The translations under genes were made by a program, and so were the position numbers. Shown here in pieces: positions 55,058-64,000 of a stretch of DNA of 64,000 bases. Every line of letters begins with the position of its first letter. Within the stretch, counting starts at the first letter, position 1. This DNA comes from Symbiodinium kawagutii. Lineage: Eukaryota; Sar; Dinophyceae; Suessiales; Symbiodiniaceae. The stretch is from assembly GCA_009767595.1 (NCBI GenBank), contig VSDK01017373.1:352324-416323 (forward strand), written 5' to 3'. The notes below the pieces were generated by a model. It searched no databases. It saw only the letters and a list, made by a program, of their open reading frames with translations, and was not told the origin of the DNA.

Positions 55058-58000
55058 TGACATCTCCTTTTGGATTTGGTCGAATTTTGGTTTTTCTCTT
55101 TACCTTTGTGTCTGTTCTGCGTTTTGGGGAAGCAAGGCATCCTGGTCCAGAACCTGCTGATGCTACTCGATTTTCTTTGGGATGTGCCAATCCAAGTGGC
55201 ATCAGAGGCAAGTCTCTTTGTTTTCTGGACTTCTCTCCTGGAATCTATTCAATCTCTGAGACTCAGGCCACCGCTGTCACTTTTCGTTCCTTCACCAAAG
55301 AGATCATGGCCTTTCAACAACCAGGTCGTCATCTCAAAGCTGTTCATGGCGAGTTTGCTCCTTTGCGTTCCAATTCCACCTTTGCTGGTGCTTGGACTGG
55401 GGTTGCCCATCTTTCTGACTTTGCAATTCGTCCTATTTCGTTGCCATGGAGGGGTCATGAATGGACTTCAGGTCGTGTGTTGGTGTCTTCTTTCCATTTT
55501 GGCTTGCATTGCATTGTGGGTGCTGCAGTGTACGCCCCTCCACAAGGGCCTACGTACCCGGACTCCAAACGATTAACCTCCGAATTGCTTGGCACTCTGA
55601 CTGAAGAAATTGTTTTGGGTCGTCAAGGACCTCGCTTCATCGCAGGTGACATGAACCACGACCCAGAGGACTTGGCTGTGTTTCGTTTGTGGGAGGCTGC
55701 TGGATGGCGTGAATGTCAGTCATGGGCATTGGACTTTCTTCAAAGACCCAGGACTCCCACTTGCAAAGGAGCCACCATCAGGGATCATGTTTGGTTAAGT
55801 CCTGAAATACAAAGATGGATTACTGATGTGAAGGTGCTTGATCTGTTTTCGGATCACAGTGTCGTGGTTGCTGATTTGGTTGTCCCCAATCTCCGATTTT
55901 GGCAGCATGCATGGCCTCAACCAGCTCTTATTCCTTGGGATCAGGTGGACTGCGCTCGTTTGGATTTTGGATTTCAATCGCAGTACACTTGGGGCATGGA
56001 CTCGCCTACCAAGGATTTTGCTCAATGGTCACATCTTGCGGAAGGAGAATTGCTTCAGCAAATCACGAAACAGGTTTCCTTGCCTTCTTCGGTTAAGGGT
56101 CGCGGTCAGACAGTTAAGGTTGAACGACGACCATGCCAACTCGTTCCAATCAAATCTAGCAGGGAAGGAGAGCTTTTGCCACGCTCCAACTTCCTTAATC
56201 GTAAGGTCCATCAGTGGTTTCGGCAGGTCAGAAGGATACAAGCGTTTGTCAATCGCTCAAAGAGAGGGCTTGTGACTCCCACTCTTCAACATGACCAACT
56301 GGCCACATGGAACTCCATCATTCGGGCTAGTGGATTCGGGATGCCCTTCTCTGAATGGTGGTTGGTCAGAAAGGTGAAATTGCATGGGACCCCGGATGTC
56401 TTTCCTCGATTTCCTCCTTCCCATGCTTGTGCCTTGTCTCTTTTTCGGGATATGGAGGCTAACTACAGATCATTTGAGCAATGGCACCTTCGCAGACGCA
56501 CGCAGGTCATTCAAGCTAAGCACCATGATCACAATCGAATCCTTTTCAAACAGCTCAAAGGTGCTTCTCTTGGTTCGCTCACTCATCTTCGATCCACACT
56601 CTCCTTTTCGGTTGCGGTGGTACACTCCACTGAAAGAGTTGAGTTGGATCGTCCTGTCCCCTCCCTTTCAGGTTCTGCCACTTGGACTTTGGAAGGTTTT
56701 GAAGCTGAGGTTGAAGTTACTTCGGACAGGAGCGTTGTGTGCATCTCTTCTGATCTTTTGCTTGCTGTTGGACAGGCCTTGGATCTTACCCTGATTATCA
56801 GTGACTTCCAATCCGTGGATGCTGAACTGAGATCCTTGTGGGAACCTATTTGGAATCGTCATGCTGGCCTTGCTGAATCACATTGGGATCGGGTTCTTGC
56901 TTTCGGTATGCGCTTCCTTCCCCCTCGACAAGCCCTTCCTTTGGAGTGGACTGCGGATCATCTTAGAGGGGTGGTCACAGGGTACAAGAAGAGGGCGTCC
57001 AGAGGGCCAGATTCCTGGGCTCGTGCTGATTTGTGTGCTCTTTCAGATGTCAGGCTTTTGGATTTGGCCACTCTTTTTCAGAGGATAGAAACCGAGGCAT
57101 GCGCCTGGCCTCAGCAGATTGTCACCGGATTTGTCAATCCTTACCCTAAGGTTCCCGGAGCTGAGCTTTCGAGTCAATTCCGACCGATAGTGCTCATCAG
57201 TCTCATTTATCGTCTTTGGGCTTCAGCTTCCTCCAAGAACGTCCTGCCGCACTTCACACAGAACATTTCTCCCCATGTCTTTGGATATGTGCCTGGTAGG
57301 CGTGCTACGGAAGTTTGGTCGTTGTTGCAGCTCAGCATGGAGTTGGCTCTTGGGACTGATCAGACCTTGGTTGGGTTTTGTGCGGACCTTGTACGTTGCT
57401 TCAACAGACTTCCACGTGCACCTCTGTTTCGCCTCCTTCAGCACCTTGGTGTTCCGGCAGCCACCTTAGCTGCCTGGAAGCAAGCACTGATGTCTCTTGA
57501 ACGACGTTTTCGTATCTTCACTGACGTGGGTGAAGTTTGCCAATCTTGTACAGGCTACCCAGAAGGAGACCCGCTTAGCTGCTTGGCTATGCTCGCTTTC
57601 AATGTGGTCTTTGATCAGTATGTACGCATGTATGCTCCATCATGCGTCCCATTTGCATTTGTAGACAACTTGCAAATCATTTCACATGCTGCTGCCTCAC
57701 TTCAACATGGGATTCTTGTGCTCACTGAGTTTATGTCCATGTGGGATCTTGATTTGGATCCTAACAAGTCATATGGGTGGGCCTCCGAAAGCTCAGCACG
57801 CAGCCTTCTTCGATCCTTTGGTCATGCTGTTCGGCTCCATGCTAAGGATCTTGGTGCGCAGCTCACTTACTGTGCTAAGACCTCCAAGTCGGTGTTTCAA
57901 CAGAGGCTTCTTTCCATCAAGCATGTGTGGGAGCATTTGCGTCATTCCACTGCTGCACCGTGGTTTCGAAAGCAAGCCATACTCATGTCCGTGTGGCCTA

Positions 58001-59997
58001 AGCTACTTCATGCTTGCGAGGCTTCTTGGATTTCTAGCTCTGAGTGTGCCAAGCTTCGTAGTCGGTGCATGTTTGCTTTGGGATGGAATCGTGCTGGAGC
58101 CAGCCCGGCTGTTCGCTGGTCCTTCATGCAGAATCCCATGTTGGATCCTCTTTTCTTCCAGGTTTGGAGTGTCTTGTCCAACTTTTGGCGGCTTTCCTTG
58201 ACTTATCCTTATGTCCGTGAGGCTTGGCATGCTTTCAGGTCTCTCAGCCATTTGTCCAACCAAGGGATCTTTCATGCCTTTGAGATGGCCCTGGAAACTT
58301 TGGACTGGTTGCTTGATGAACAATGGACTCTGCATGTCATTGACTTGAGGCTTTCATGGCATAGCATTAGTCTGGATACTCTCAGGCACTTGGCGGTGCA
58401 CTGCTGGCAACAGGCAGTCAGTCGAGATGTTGGTCTGAGAAAGGACTATCGTGGCCTGACCTCTGTTGATGTCAGGGTTTCCTTTGGCAGCTACGTGGCG
58501 GACACCAAAGCGGAGCATGAGCTTGCTGCTACAATCCAAGATGGAACCTTTTTTCTCAACAAGTATATTGCCAAATTTGACCCCACCAAGAGTGAGCAGT
58601 GTACACAGTGTCGAACTTTGGACACCCTTGAGCACAGATGTCTTCATTGTCCCCGCTATGCTGCTATACGAACTAAGCATTCTGCAGCTGTTCAGGAGTG
58701 GTCAGTTGCTGATCCATGCTTTACTCACCATGCTATGGTTGGGGCAAATCCATTTCTCTGGAAGCATTGGCAGATGCTACTTGAGCTCCCAGATAGTAGG
58801 CAGGACTTTTTTGCTACACCAACTCATCAAGGCACGCATCATGTTTACACAGATGGCAGCTGTTTGTTTCCGGCCACAGACTGGAAGCTTGCTGCATGGG
58901 CAACAGTGCTGATGGACACCAATATGATCATATCACAAGGAGTGGTCCCGGGTCTTTTGCAAACCAGTGATTTGGCAGAGCTTTACGCAGTGCACTCCGC
59001 ACTGTGTTGGGCTCTTGAATTCTCCGTGAAAGTTTGTATCCACTGCGACAATCAATATGTTCTCTCTGGCTTGGATCATCTCCGCCGAGTTAGTCACGTT
59101 CCGGGGAGCTGGAAGTATGTCCATGTCTGGTTGCAGGTGCTTGAGGTTGTGCGCCTCCTTGACAGCGATATGTGGGAAACCCATCAGGTTTGCTCACATC
59201 AGGACTACTGTACGGCTACTAGCTCGTTGCAGGAGTGGTTTACACAGGGAAACGCCAAAGCAGACCGAGCCGCTGCGCGCGCACAGAAGCAGCGACCGGC
59301 AGCTTTCATGGAAAATCATCAAAACCTTCTTCGACATGACAGTGAGCAACGTCTTCGGGTGCGACGTCAGATGAACTTCTTAGTTGACATTGCTAGACAG
59401 GATCTCCAGTCTGGCGCTGACTGCATTCCTTGGGACTCCGAAGATGTGATGCTTTCTGAGCTGGGAATCAATTTTGAAGCCAATCCAAAGATGTTGGCTG
59501 CACAAGTGGATCACGATCATGTACAGCACATTCCACTTCACCTTAGTGGTGGTTTTTGTCACTCTTTTCGTAGTAAGCTACAAGCTTTCTTGATTTCATG
59601 TGATGCACAAGCTGCTTCCGCCAAGTTTGTCACTGGCGTGGAGCTTTTGGCTGCATACGTTGAAATGGCACATGGGACAATCCCTATCCCTCGTAAGGTT
59701 GGTTGTGATATTATATATGAGGATCCTGCTTTGGTCATTGGTGGTGGATTGATCCGTGTGACATTGGCCGGGGCACTTAATACTTTGAAGAAAGCCCTTG
59801 GTGTTTTGTTTGCCGATGCACAGATTCAACGTGAATGGGGGCGCGCATCACGTGTGGATGTGGGCCTTTGCACTGATGTTTGGGCCATTCGTATTGGTTG
59901 GGATGCTGATTTTGATCGGGTGGTGATGCCTCGAATCCACACGTGGTCATCAGGTCGTCCCTGGCGGAAGGCTAGCGACTTTGCTAGACCGATTTGA
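55024..59997 (+). CDS. retrotransposon ORF2: AP endonuclease / reverse transcriptase / RNase H
   Basis: Open directly after the ORF1 UGA, in the same frame. Residues are numbered from the GTG at 55057 (1,646 aa). A hydrophobic stretch (9-21) leads into RFGEARHPGP (22-31), a degenerate 2A-like motif. AP endonuclease spans 40-275: NPSG, Glu68 in SET, AAVYAPP, GDMN (197-200), SDH (265-267). Reverse transcriptase spans 695-880: FRPIVLIS, FGYVPGRRA, ADL with Asp776, GYPEGDPLS, and FVDN (868-871) in place of the usual F/YxDD. A C-x2-C ... H-x-C-x2-C zinc cluster lies at 1182-1198. RNase H spans 1262-1408: YTDGS (Asp1266), AELYAV (Glu1308), CDN (Asp1331), GNAKAD (Asp1403). About 240 C-terminal residues are unassigned. 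The first ATG is codon 84, so readthrough or non-AUG initiation is required for a full endonuclease. Confidence 0.9.
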   Translation, partial: LSSEPAFRPRRVTSPFGFGRILVFLFTFVSVLRFGEARHPGPEPADATRFSLGCANPSGIRGKSLCFLDFSPGIYSISETQATAVTFRSFTKEIMAFQQPGRHLKAVHGEFAPLRSNSTFAGAWTGVAHLSDFAIRPISLPWRGHEWTSGRVLVSSFHFGLHCIVGAAVYAPPQGPTYPDSKRLTSELLGTLTEEIVLGRQGPRFIAGDMNHDPEDLAVFRLWEAAGWRECQSWALDFLQRPRTPTCKGATIRDHVWLSPEIQRWITDVKVLDLFSDHSVVVADLVVPNLRFWQHAWPQPALIPWDQVDCARLDFGFQSQYTWGMDSPTKDFAQWSHLAEGELLQQITKQVSLPSSVKGRGQTVKVERRPCQLVPIKSSREGELLPRSNFLNRKVHQWFRQVRRIQAFVNRSKRGLVTPTLQHDQLATWNSIIRASGFGMPFSEWWLVRKVKLHGTPDVFPRFPPSHACALSLFRDMEANYRSFEQWHLRRRTQVIQAKHHDHNRILFKQLKGASLGSLTHLRSTLSFSVAVVHSTERVELDRPVPSLSGSATWTLEGFEAEVEVTSDRSVVCISSDLLLAVGQALDLTLIISDFQSVDAELRSLWEPIWNRHAGLAESHWDRVLAFGMRFLPPRQALPLEWTADHLRGVVTGYKKRASRGPDSWARADLCALSDVRLLDLATLFQRIETEACAWPQQIVTGFVNPYPKVPGAELSSQFRPIVLISLIYRLWASASSKNVLPHFTQNISPHVFGYVPGRRATEVWSLLQLSMELALGTDQTLVGFCADLVRCFNRLPRAPLFRLLQHLGVPAATLAAWKQALMSLERRFRIFTDVGEVCQSCTGYPEGDPLSCLAMLAFNVVFDQYVRMYAPSCVPFAFVDNLQIISHAAASLQHGILVLTEFMSMWDLDLDPNKSYGWASESSARSLLRSFGHAVRLHAKDLGAQLTYCAKTSKSVFQQRLLSIKHVWEHLRHSTAAPWFRKQAILMSVWPKLLHACEASWISSSECAKLRSRCMFALGWNRAGASPAVRWSFMQNPMLDPLFFQVWSVLSNFWRLSLTYPYVREAWHAFRSLSHLSNQGIFHAFEMALETLDWLLDEQWTLHVIDLRLSWHSISLDTLRHLAVHCWQQAVSRDVGLRKDYRGLTSVDVRVSFGSYVADTKAEHELAATIQDGTFFLNKYIAKFDPTKSEQCTQCRTLDTLEHRCLHCPRYAAIRTKHSAAVQEWSVADPCFTHHAMVGANPFLWKHWQMLLELPDSRQDFFATPTHQGTHHVYTDGSCLFPATDWKLAAWATVLMDTNMIISQGVVPGLLQTSDLAELYAVHSALCWALEFSVKVCIHCDNQYVLSGLDHLRRVSHVPGSWKYVHVWLQVLEVVRLLDSDMWETHQVCSHQDYCTATSSLQEWFTQGNAKADRAAARAQKQRPAAFMENHQNLLRHDSEQRLRVRRQMNFLVDIARQDLQSGADCIPWDSEDVMLSELGINFEANPKMLAAQVDHDHVQHIPLHLSGGFCHSFRSKLQAFLISCDAQAASAKFVTGVELLAAYVEMAHGTIPIPRKVGCDIIYEDPALVIGGGLIRVTLAGALNTLKKALGVLFADAQIQREWGRASRVDVGLCTDVWAIRIGWDADFDRVVMPRIHTWSSGRPWRKASDFARPI
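55120..55149 (+). promoter_or_regulatory. 2A-like motif near ORF2 start
   Basis: Encodes RFGEARHPGP after a hydrophobic leader (ILVFLFTFVSV). It resembles a 2A ribosome-skipping peptide (D-V/I-E-x-N-P-G-P), with the usual Asn replaced by His and the Asp/Glu positions changed. The PGP core and the upstream hydrophobic stretch are kept. 2A peptides are known at the start of some non-LTR element proteins; activity here is uncertain. Confidence 0.4.
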
Positions 59998-60141
59998 CCA
60001 GATTTTGTTCTGGCTTTAGGATAGGCCTTTTCTTCGGCCTTTCTTGTTCTGGTTTTCTCAGGGCAATGACCTCTGTTACACACCGCCGCCTTACAGGCCA
60101 CGGTGTCAGGCGACGCGCTCGCTCAGTGGCAATAAATAAAA
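59998..60141 (+). other. retrotransposon 3' UTR with hairpins and A-rich tail
   Basis: 144 nt after the ORF2 stop. Two small hairpins are visible: AGGCC/GGCCT around TTTTCTTC (about 60024-60041), and ACACCG/CGGTGT in the stretch 60079-60108. The end is aataaataaaa, a short tail directly before the 3' target-site duplication. Such 3' stem-loops often serve as reverse-transcriptase recognition sites in LINEs (inference). Confidence 0.6.
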
Positions 60142-60158
60142 TATACATGCAGTACGTA
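60142..60158 (+). repeat. 3' target-site duplication of the retrotransposon
   Basis: An exact 17-bp copy of 50592-50608, immediately after the A-rich tail. The flanking DNA continues as TA-rich simple sequence, the likely original target. Confidence 0.92.
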
Positions 60159-62113
60159 CATATATTATGTAACTATATGCATTGATGTATAACAACCTTT
60201 GCGGCAATTTTGATGTCTGATGTTCCTGCCTGTGTTTGTACATCAAATATCTAATGTTCCCTTGGAGTTGTAGATGAACATGTCCATATGTAGAATGCAT
60301 TTACATACACATACACAATATATAAGTCATACAAGCATTCACATACATACAAATCTGTCTGTATACAACATATATAAACACACACACACATATATATATA
60401 TATAAAGATCTGAACAAATAACCCATCAAAAAAACGGTTTGTGTCTTTCAATATGCATGTTGAGAGCTTCCATGCGAAATCGCAAAAGTCACACACTGTT
60501 GAGTCGCACACTTGGGACTGTCCATATCTGGTGGCCTACCAAATCATTCTAACAATGATATGGTGGAATTTCACACTGCCAATCACAAAAATTCAAGGAA
60601 CATTTCCTGATGAAAACCATCTGTTGAACTATCTCCATCACCTGTTGGATTGACAATTTCGTTTTTGGCTACTTGGATGCACATCCCCACGCAGGAACTT
60701 GCTTATAGGGGTTATTAGCTACCTTTTAGGGTTTGGCTCACCATGATTATATCGTTTTATATCCCAGGAAACTAACCTCAGCTGCACATCCAGCTGTAGG
60801 GGGGCCAGCAGCACCGCAGTGCTGGCCTTCGTCGCTGGTCGTCACCGGGGTGGTTTTGGGATAAAACGATGCCATCTTTGTGGCTCACCTCGACCAAACT
60901 GAGCGGCGGTTGGTTGATTGATTGGTGAGGTGGTGAGGTGGTGAGGTGGTTTTGGTATGCTGGTTGGTTGGGGATGGGTTGGTTAGTTGGTTAGTTTGGC
61001 CATCAACTTTACCAAGTCAAAAACAGCAGGTAGCCGCAGTTCGGTCAGTCTATGGTTAAGGTACTACGATGGTTGGAAATGAAAGTAAACGTCGTGAACA
61101 ATTAGATCATGGTGGTTTGGCGTTCCACCACAACCATGGGTCTAGATGAGCAAACCACCTGCGGTACATAGTGCTGTTTCATACCAGCAGTAAGCCACCA
61201 CATGACCCTCAAGTGCCAACATTGAAGACATTAATATGACAAATATGCCAACCTTCAAGACATCGTGTCATCAATCTGGGGCCACAAAATGAATTTGGCA
61301 GCTTGTGCTAACTGTAAAAGCATGCTAGCCTAAAATGCAACGCATTTCCAACATTTTCAGCGCATTGTTCCCTGTGGTTGGACATAACATCAGGGAGAAG
61401 CCTACCTTAAAGTGAAAGAACGCATTTAAATCGCAAATCCAGAGACAGCTGGAAAAAAACACAATGTGGCTGTCAACCACGCATGAACAAAACAATAAAG
61501 TGGTTTAACACTAGGGAAACACGCATTCCTGAGATGGAAAATTGTGGAAAATAGATGCTTCAGAACCCCTAGTGGTTTTGTTGCGATCTTTGCAGCCCCT
61601 GCAATAAAGGTAGCAAACTTCAATGTGGTTGAATCTGGATCCTCAAGAATCATCATCCCAGGTTTCAAGTTGGTCACATGTGCATAGATGGATGGAAGCA
61701 TCGATAGAAACATAGAGAGATTCGGGAGACAAGTAAAATGTCCCGGCTGTAAATCTTTGATACCTGTGCGTACAAATAACTACATATATATATATATACC
61801 CCCTGATCGGGGAACCCACAAAATTCTGGTGACACCAGAAAGCATGCATGAGAACCAGGTTCTTATGTTCATACATGAATAACCAGGTTTTTGCATAAGG
61901 GGAAACCATGAGAAAATCACCCGGTATCACACTTGCTCACATCTGTGGCCCTTTGGCTTGCTCAGAGCATCACTTGTTTTCGCCAAGACACTTGCAGCTC
62001 GGAGACTCAGCTCTGGAGGGCTTCGGAGGCTAATGGATGAGAATCAGATGCTGTAACGATGATGATCTAAACCGTTCGTTAATGCTAATCATGCTAAGTA
62101 GGTTTTCATCACA
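60159..62113. other. region without a firm gene
   Basis: TA-rich simple sequence directly downstream of the retrotransposon, a ggtggtgaggtggtgaggtg tandem near 60.93 kb, and a possible short exon near 60.8 kb. Minus ORFs at 61.4-61.9 kb show no coding character I trust. Confidence 0.5.
60780..60875 (-). CDS. possible short exon with ATG
   Basis: On the minus strand an ATG at 60875 starts MASFYPKTTPVTTSDEGQHC. The sequence after it merges into a dispersed repeat also seen near 25.9 kb. GC-rich against its flanks, but no firm splice site and no recognised family. Confidence 0.2.
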
Positions 62114-62527
62114 TCAAGCAGCCTCCCGTATCATACCTACTGAGTGCCATGATGCATATGCAGCGCATAGAACCCTCTGAAGAGTGCGGCGGCTCTGCAA
62201 ACTAGGATGCACGCGCCGGTTTAACCTGCACGTCTTACCAATTAGGTCCTCGTCCATTTGGACGCCAAACGAAAGGGGATTCAAGGCATAGCTTGATAGC
62301 TCTGCCTCCCATGAAAGGTTTTTGAACAAGTGTGTCAGCATGTGGCTCTTCGGATTCAACAGCCAGAGCATTTCATTGTTTGCGTGTGCCCTAGAGGCCA
62401 GCTCCATAAACAATCGCAAGTAGCGAAATCCCAGTTGAGCAATTTGTCTAGCTTCTGTAGACGGCAGCCAGAGTGGAAGCTGAAACAAGCGAGACCATAC
62501 CGCATCAATCGCCGTTGCGGCTTCTGC
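62114..62527 (-). CDS. 3'-terminal exon of a repeated dinoflagellate family gene
   Basis: Begins after an acceptor TTCTACTTAG|GCAGAAGCC and ends in a stop at 62114. It includes LWLPSTEARQIAQLGFRYLR, NPKSHMLTHLF, FGVQMDEDLIGKTCRLNRRV and a basic tail. The PKxHMLxH and CQMDED-like motifs are, from memory, conserved in a large multicopy dinoflagellate family with no named function, possibly transposase-derived. The upstream coding blocks at 62.65-64.0 kb, on the same strand, would be the rest of the gene. Confidence 0.55.
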   Translation of the reverse strand, partial: AEAATAIDAVWSRLFQLPLWLPSTEARQIAQLGFRYLRLFMELASRAHANNEMLWLLNPKSHMLTHLFKNLSWEAELSSYALNPLSFGVQMDEDLIGKTCRLNRRVHPSLQSRRTLQRVLCAAYASWHSVGMIREAA

Positions 62528-62649
62528 CTAAGTAGAATAAATGGTGCCGGGGTGTTGGGTTGTAACCTACCCGGGCTCAAACCATGGCAAAAAGAGGGGA
62601 ACAGAAAAAGAGTTAACTAAAACAATCCAAGCTACAACCAGTAACATGG

Positions 62650-63215
62650 CTGAGCCAGGGGGAAACAAATTCCGACGGGAATCCAAAAAGTGTTTGCACC
62701 ACTTCACAAGGCTTGTCGTCAAATTCCCTTTCGTCCCAGATCCTGATGGAAAATTGTTTCCAAGATTGAAGAAATTTTTGTTGAAGCGCGTGGCAAATAC
62801 TTGGCGCTTGTCCCGCCTGCAAAAGGCCTGATAATCTCGAAAAAGCCAATCACATTTGTCGTCCACATTTGTACCCGGTGTGTAGTCAAGGAAACATTTC
62901 ACACAATTGGCAACGAACCCACGGCCTTCGCCCAAGTGCCAACAATGCCAAGGATCATACATCAGGAAGCTTTCAGAGAAAGTATTGTCGTGCGGGATAA
63001 GTAGGATTGGGGGTGGTGGATGTTTCCATGGCTTCTCTTCAGCCACACTCAGTTGCCACACACCGTCAGGAGTTAGATCCTCGAAAGGGATGCCATCACG
63101 CCCAGCCAAGCAATAATGACATATCCCATGACACTCACCCTTAGCCCGTTTAGGGGCGTTGTAAAAGGATCGAGCCAATTTCCCCACCTTACAAAGGTAG
63201 GGCCAATCGCCCTTC
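62650..63215 (-). CDS. coding block 3 of the repeated-family gene
   Basis: Reads DWPYLCKVGKLARSF, then ECHGICHYCLAG (a C-x3-C-x2-C cluster), IPFEDLTPDGVWQ, LIPHDNTFSESF, DPWHCWHLGEGRGFVANCVK and FPSGSGTKGNLTTSLVKWCK. The order matches the multicopy family described for the terminal exon. It joins block 2 by a frame change near 63215; homologues, as I recall them, have about 30 extra residues at that point, so there may be a deletion or a small intron. The 3' end is probably near 62650. Confidence 0.5.
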
Positions 63216-63229
63216 CCTCATACGCTTTT

Positions 63230-63612
63230 TTCGGTAAAACAGCAAGCACAAGCCTGGTGACCCACGTGTCTCCAATGTAGTTCATTTGTTGTTTTTCGAT
63301 TCCAGATTCACGAGCTCTCTTCTGGGTTTGTCTTTTGGCACGGCAGTTCCGTGTTTCCACTCCAGATCCTAATATTGAAGCACATGAGAAAACCATAGTT
63401 GATTGCTTCTTGTGTCCACGCCCCTCATCGCCATGAAGGAATAATGGAAGCGTTTTAGACAAATCTGCGTCCATGTGGTAAATCTCATGGCCCTGTCTTA
63501 GATGCCCCCACTGCTGCCAGAACTGTTGCAATTGTAGGCCTGCATCTTCTCGCCGGTCTACACCGCAGAATTTGCACCAATTCCCAGTTTTCCTTGGCAT
63601 TGGAAGTTGCAA
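63230..63612 (-). CDS. coding block 2 of the repeated-family gene
   Basis: Contains GLQLQQFWQQWGHLRQGHEI, then LPLFLHGDEGRGHKKQSTMV, then WVTRLVLAVLPKKAYEG. LHGDEGRG is a hallmark of the family. The frame differs from blocks 1, 3 and 4, so introns or frameshifts bound it on both sides. The exact ends are uncertain. Confidence 0.5.
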
Positions 63613-63669
63613 GGTCTCTTGTCAAATTAAATCCAATAACCAAGCCATTAAAACCTTTTAAAAAAAAAT

Positions 63670-64000
63670 TCAAGAAGTATAGCTGATCAAGCCCAAGGTT
63701 CACAATGAATTCCAGCCATGATGACAAAAGCAAGACTGGAATTTCGCCCCATCCATCTATGCGAACTTCCGTGAAGGGAACATCCAATGCCAAACCATAT
63801 TCAGAGATCACTCTATGGAATTGTTCTTCCGAATGACCAGCTGAAACACCAGCCAGCTTATGCAAGGCTGGGGCTACTGCAGAACCAGCCTCATCCACCA
63901 CAGCTCTTGCCGTGTCAATCGATGACAGGCATGAAGCCTCAGCCACACAACAACATGACCCAAGCACCACCAAGAAAATCACAGGCGAAGATTCAGAGCT
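63670..64000 (-). CDS. coding block 1 of the repeated-family gene, runs off window
   Basis: Open on the minus strand to the window edge, so the true start is not seen. Reads VIFLVVLGSCCCVAEASC, then EEQFHRVISEYGLALDVPFT, then IPVLLLSSWLEFIVNLG. Ends near an A-rich tract (63661-63669) where the frame must change. The hydrophobic first visible segment could be part of a signal or membrane helix; it cannot be judged without the upstream sequence. Confidence 0.45.

Larger units (their letters stand above)
50609..60141 (+). mobile_element. full-length non-LTR retrotransposon (LINE) with DNA methyltransferase
   Basis: A 9,533-bp insertion bounded by a perfect 17-bp target-site duplication. It has a 62-nt leader, ORF1, ORF2 in the same frame, a 144-nt 3' UTR and a short A-rich tail (aataaataaaa). 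There are no long terminal repeats. Domain order: ORF1 = C5-DNA methyltransferase, C48-like protease, Cys/His cluster, RNA-binding-like region, coiled coil; ORF2 = AP endonuclease, reverse transcriptase, zinc cluster, RNase H, C-terminal extension. Both ORFs are unbroken apart from the single UGA between them, and the duplication is perfect, so the insertion looks young and possibly active. GC is well above the flanking DNA. From memory, de Mendoza and colleagues (2018) reported methyltransferases captured by dinoflagellate retrotransposons; whether this is the same lineage I cannot test. Confidence 0.93.

Noticed and set aside
55070-58912. Several 130-170-aa plus-strand ORFs inside ORF2
   Set aside because: Alternate-frame shadows of ORF2. 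The conserved endonuclease, RT and RNase H motifs are all in the long frame.
50609-60141. LTR retrotransposon or endogenous virus
   Set aside because: No long terminal repeats, integrase, or envelope-like ORF; domain order, AP endonuclease, A-rich tail and 17-bp duplication fit a non-LTR element.
1-64000. CRISPR array, rRNA, tRNA or a complete spliced-leader gene
   Set aside because: No regularly spaced direct repeats with unique spacers, no rRNA/tRNA signatures, and no full 22-nt leader sequence were seen by eye on either strand.

Overview
The window looks like nuclear DNA of a dinoflagellate, most likely Symbiodiniaceae or a relative. This rests on three things: the ubiquitin-like/RCC1-like repeat proteins, the coding style of a large non-LTR retrotransposon, and sparse short GC-rich coding islands in AT-rich DNA full of foldback repeats. 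The organism call is inference from family resemblance, not from a marker gene. There are no prokaryotic operons, rRNA or tRNA genes that I can recognise.

Layout. 0-50 kb is mostly AT-rich DNA packed with short palindromic (MITE-like) repeats, microsatellites and small tandem arrays. In it lie three full-length intronless paralogues on the minus strand (2.3-3.7, 9.7-11.1 and 27.3-28.7 kb), each a ubiquitin-like N-terminus plus nine RCC1-like repeats. A secreted-looking minus-strand gene with an in-frame TAG sits at 33.7-34.5 kb. A series of 60-200 bp GC-rich islands (8.9, 16.4, 20.2, 21.4, 22.1, 25.4, 32.5, 35.4, 39.8, 42.0, 43.5, 44.9, 45.1, 50.4 kb) read best as minus-strand exons separated by long repeat-filled introns. 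Several carry an amphipathic Leu/Ala/Trp helix motif, so they may belong to one or a few helical-repeat proteins. 50.6-60.1 kb is one complete plus-strand non-LTR retrotransposon (about 9.5 kb) flanked by a perfect 17-bp target-site duplication. 62.1-64.0 kb holds the 3' part of a minus-strand multi-block gene of a repeated dinoflagellate protein family and runs off the window.

The most remarkable object is the retrotransposon. ORF1 fuses a C5-cytosine DNA methyltransferase, a C48/Ulp1-like cysteine protease, a Cys/His cluster, a basic RNA-binding-like region and a C-terminal coiled coil. ORF2 carries AP endonuclease, reverse transcriptase, a zinc cluster and RNase H. The two ORFs share one reading frame and are separated by a single UGA followed by CUA and a predicted 7-bp hairpin. 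ORF2 has no ATG before its endonuclease domain, and a 2A-like ...HPGP motif lies near its start. The simplest model is UGA readthrough producing ORF1-ORF2, possibly followed by a 2A-like or protease separation. The methyltransferase would let the element mark its own DNA and the protease may process the fusion or act on host SUMO/ubiquitin-like conjugates; both roles are inference.

Most plausible host coding is on the minus strand while the retrotransposon is on the plus strand, consistent with the unidirectional gene arrays known in dinoflagellates.
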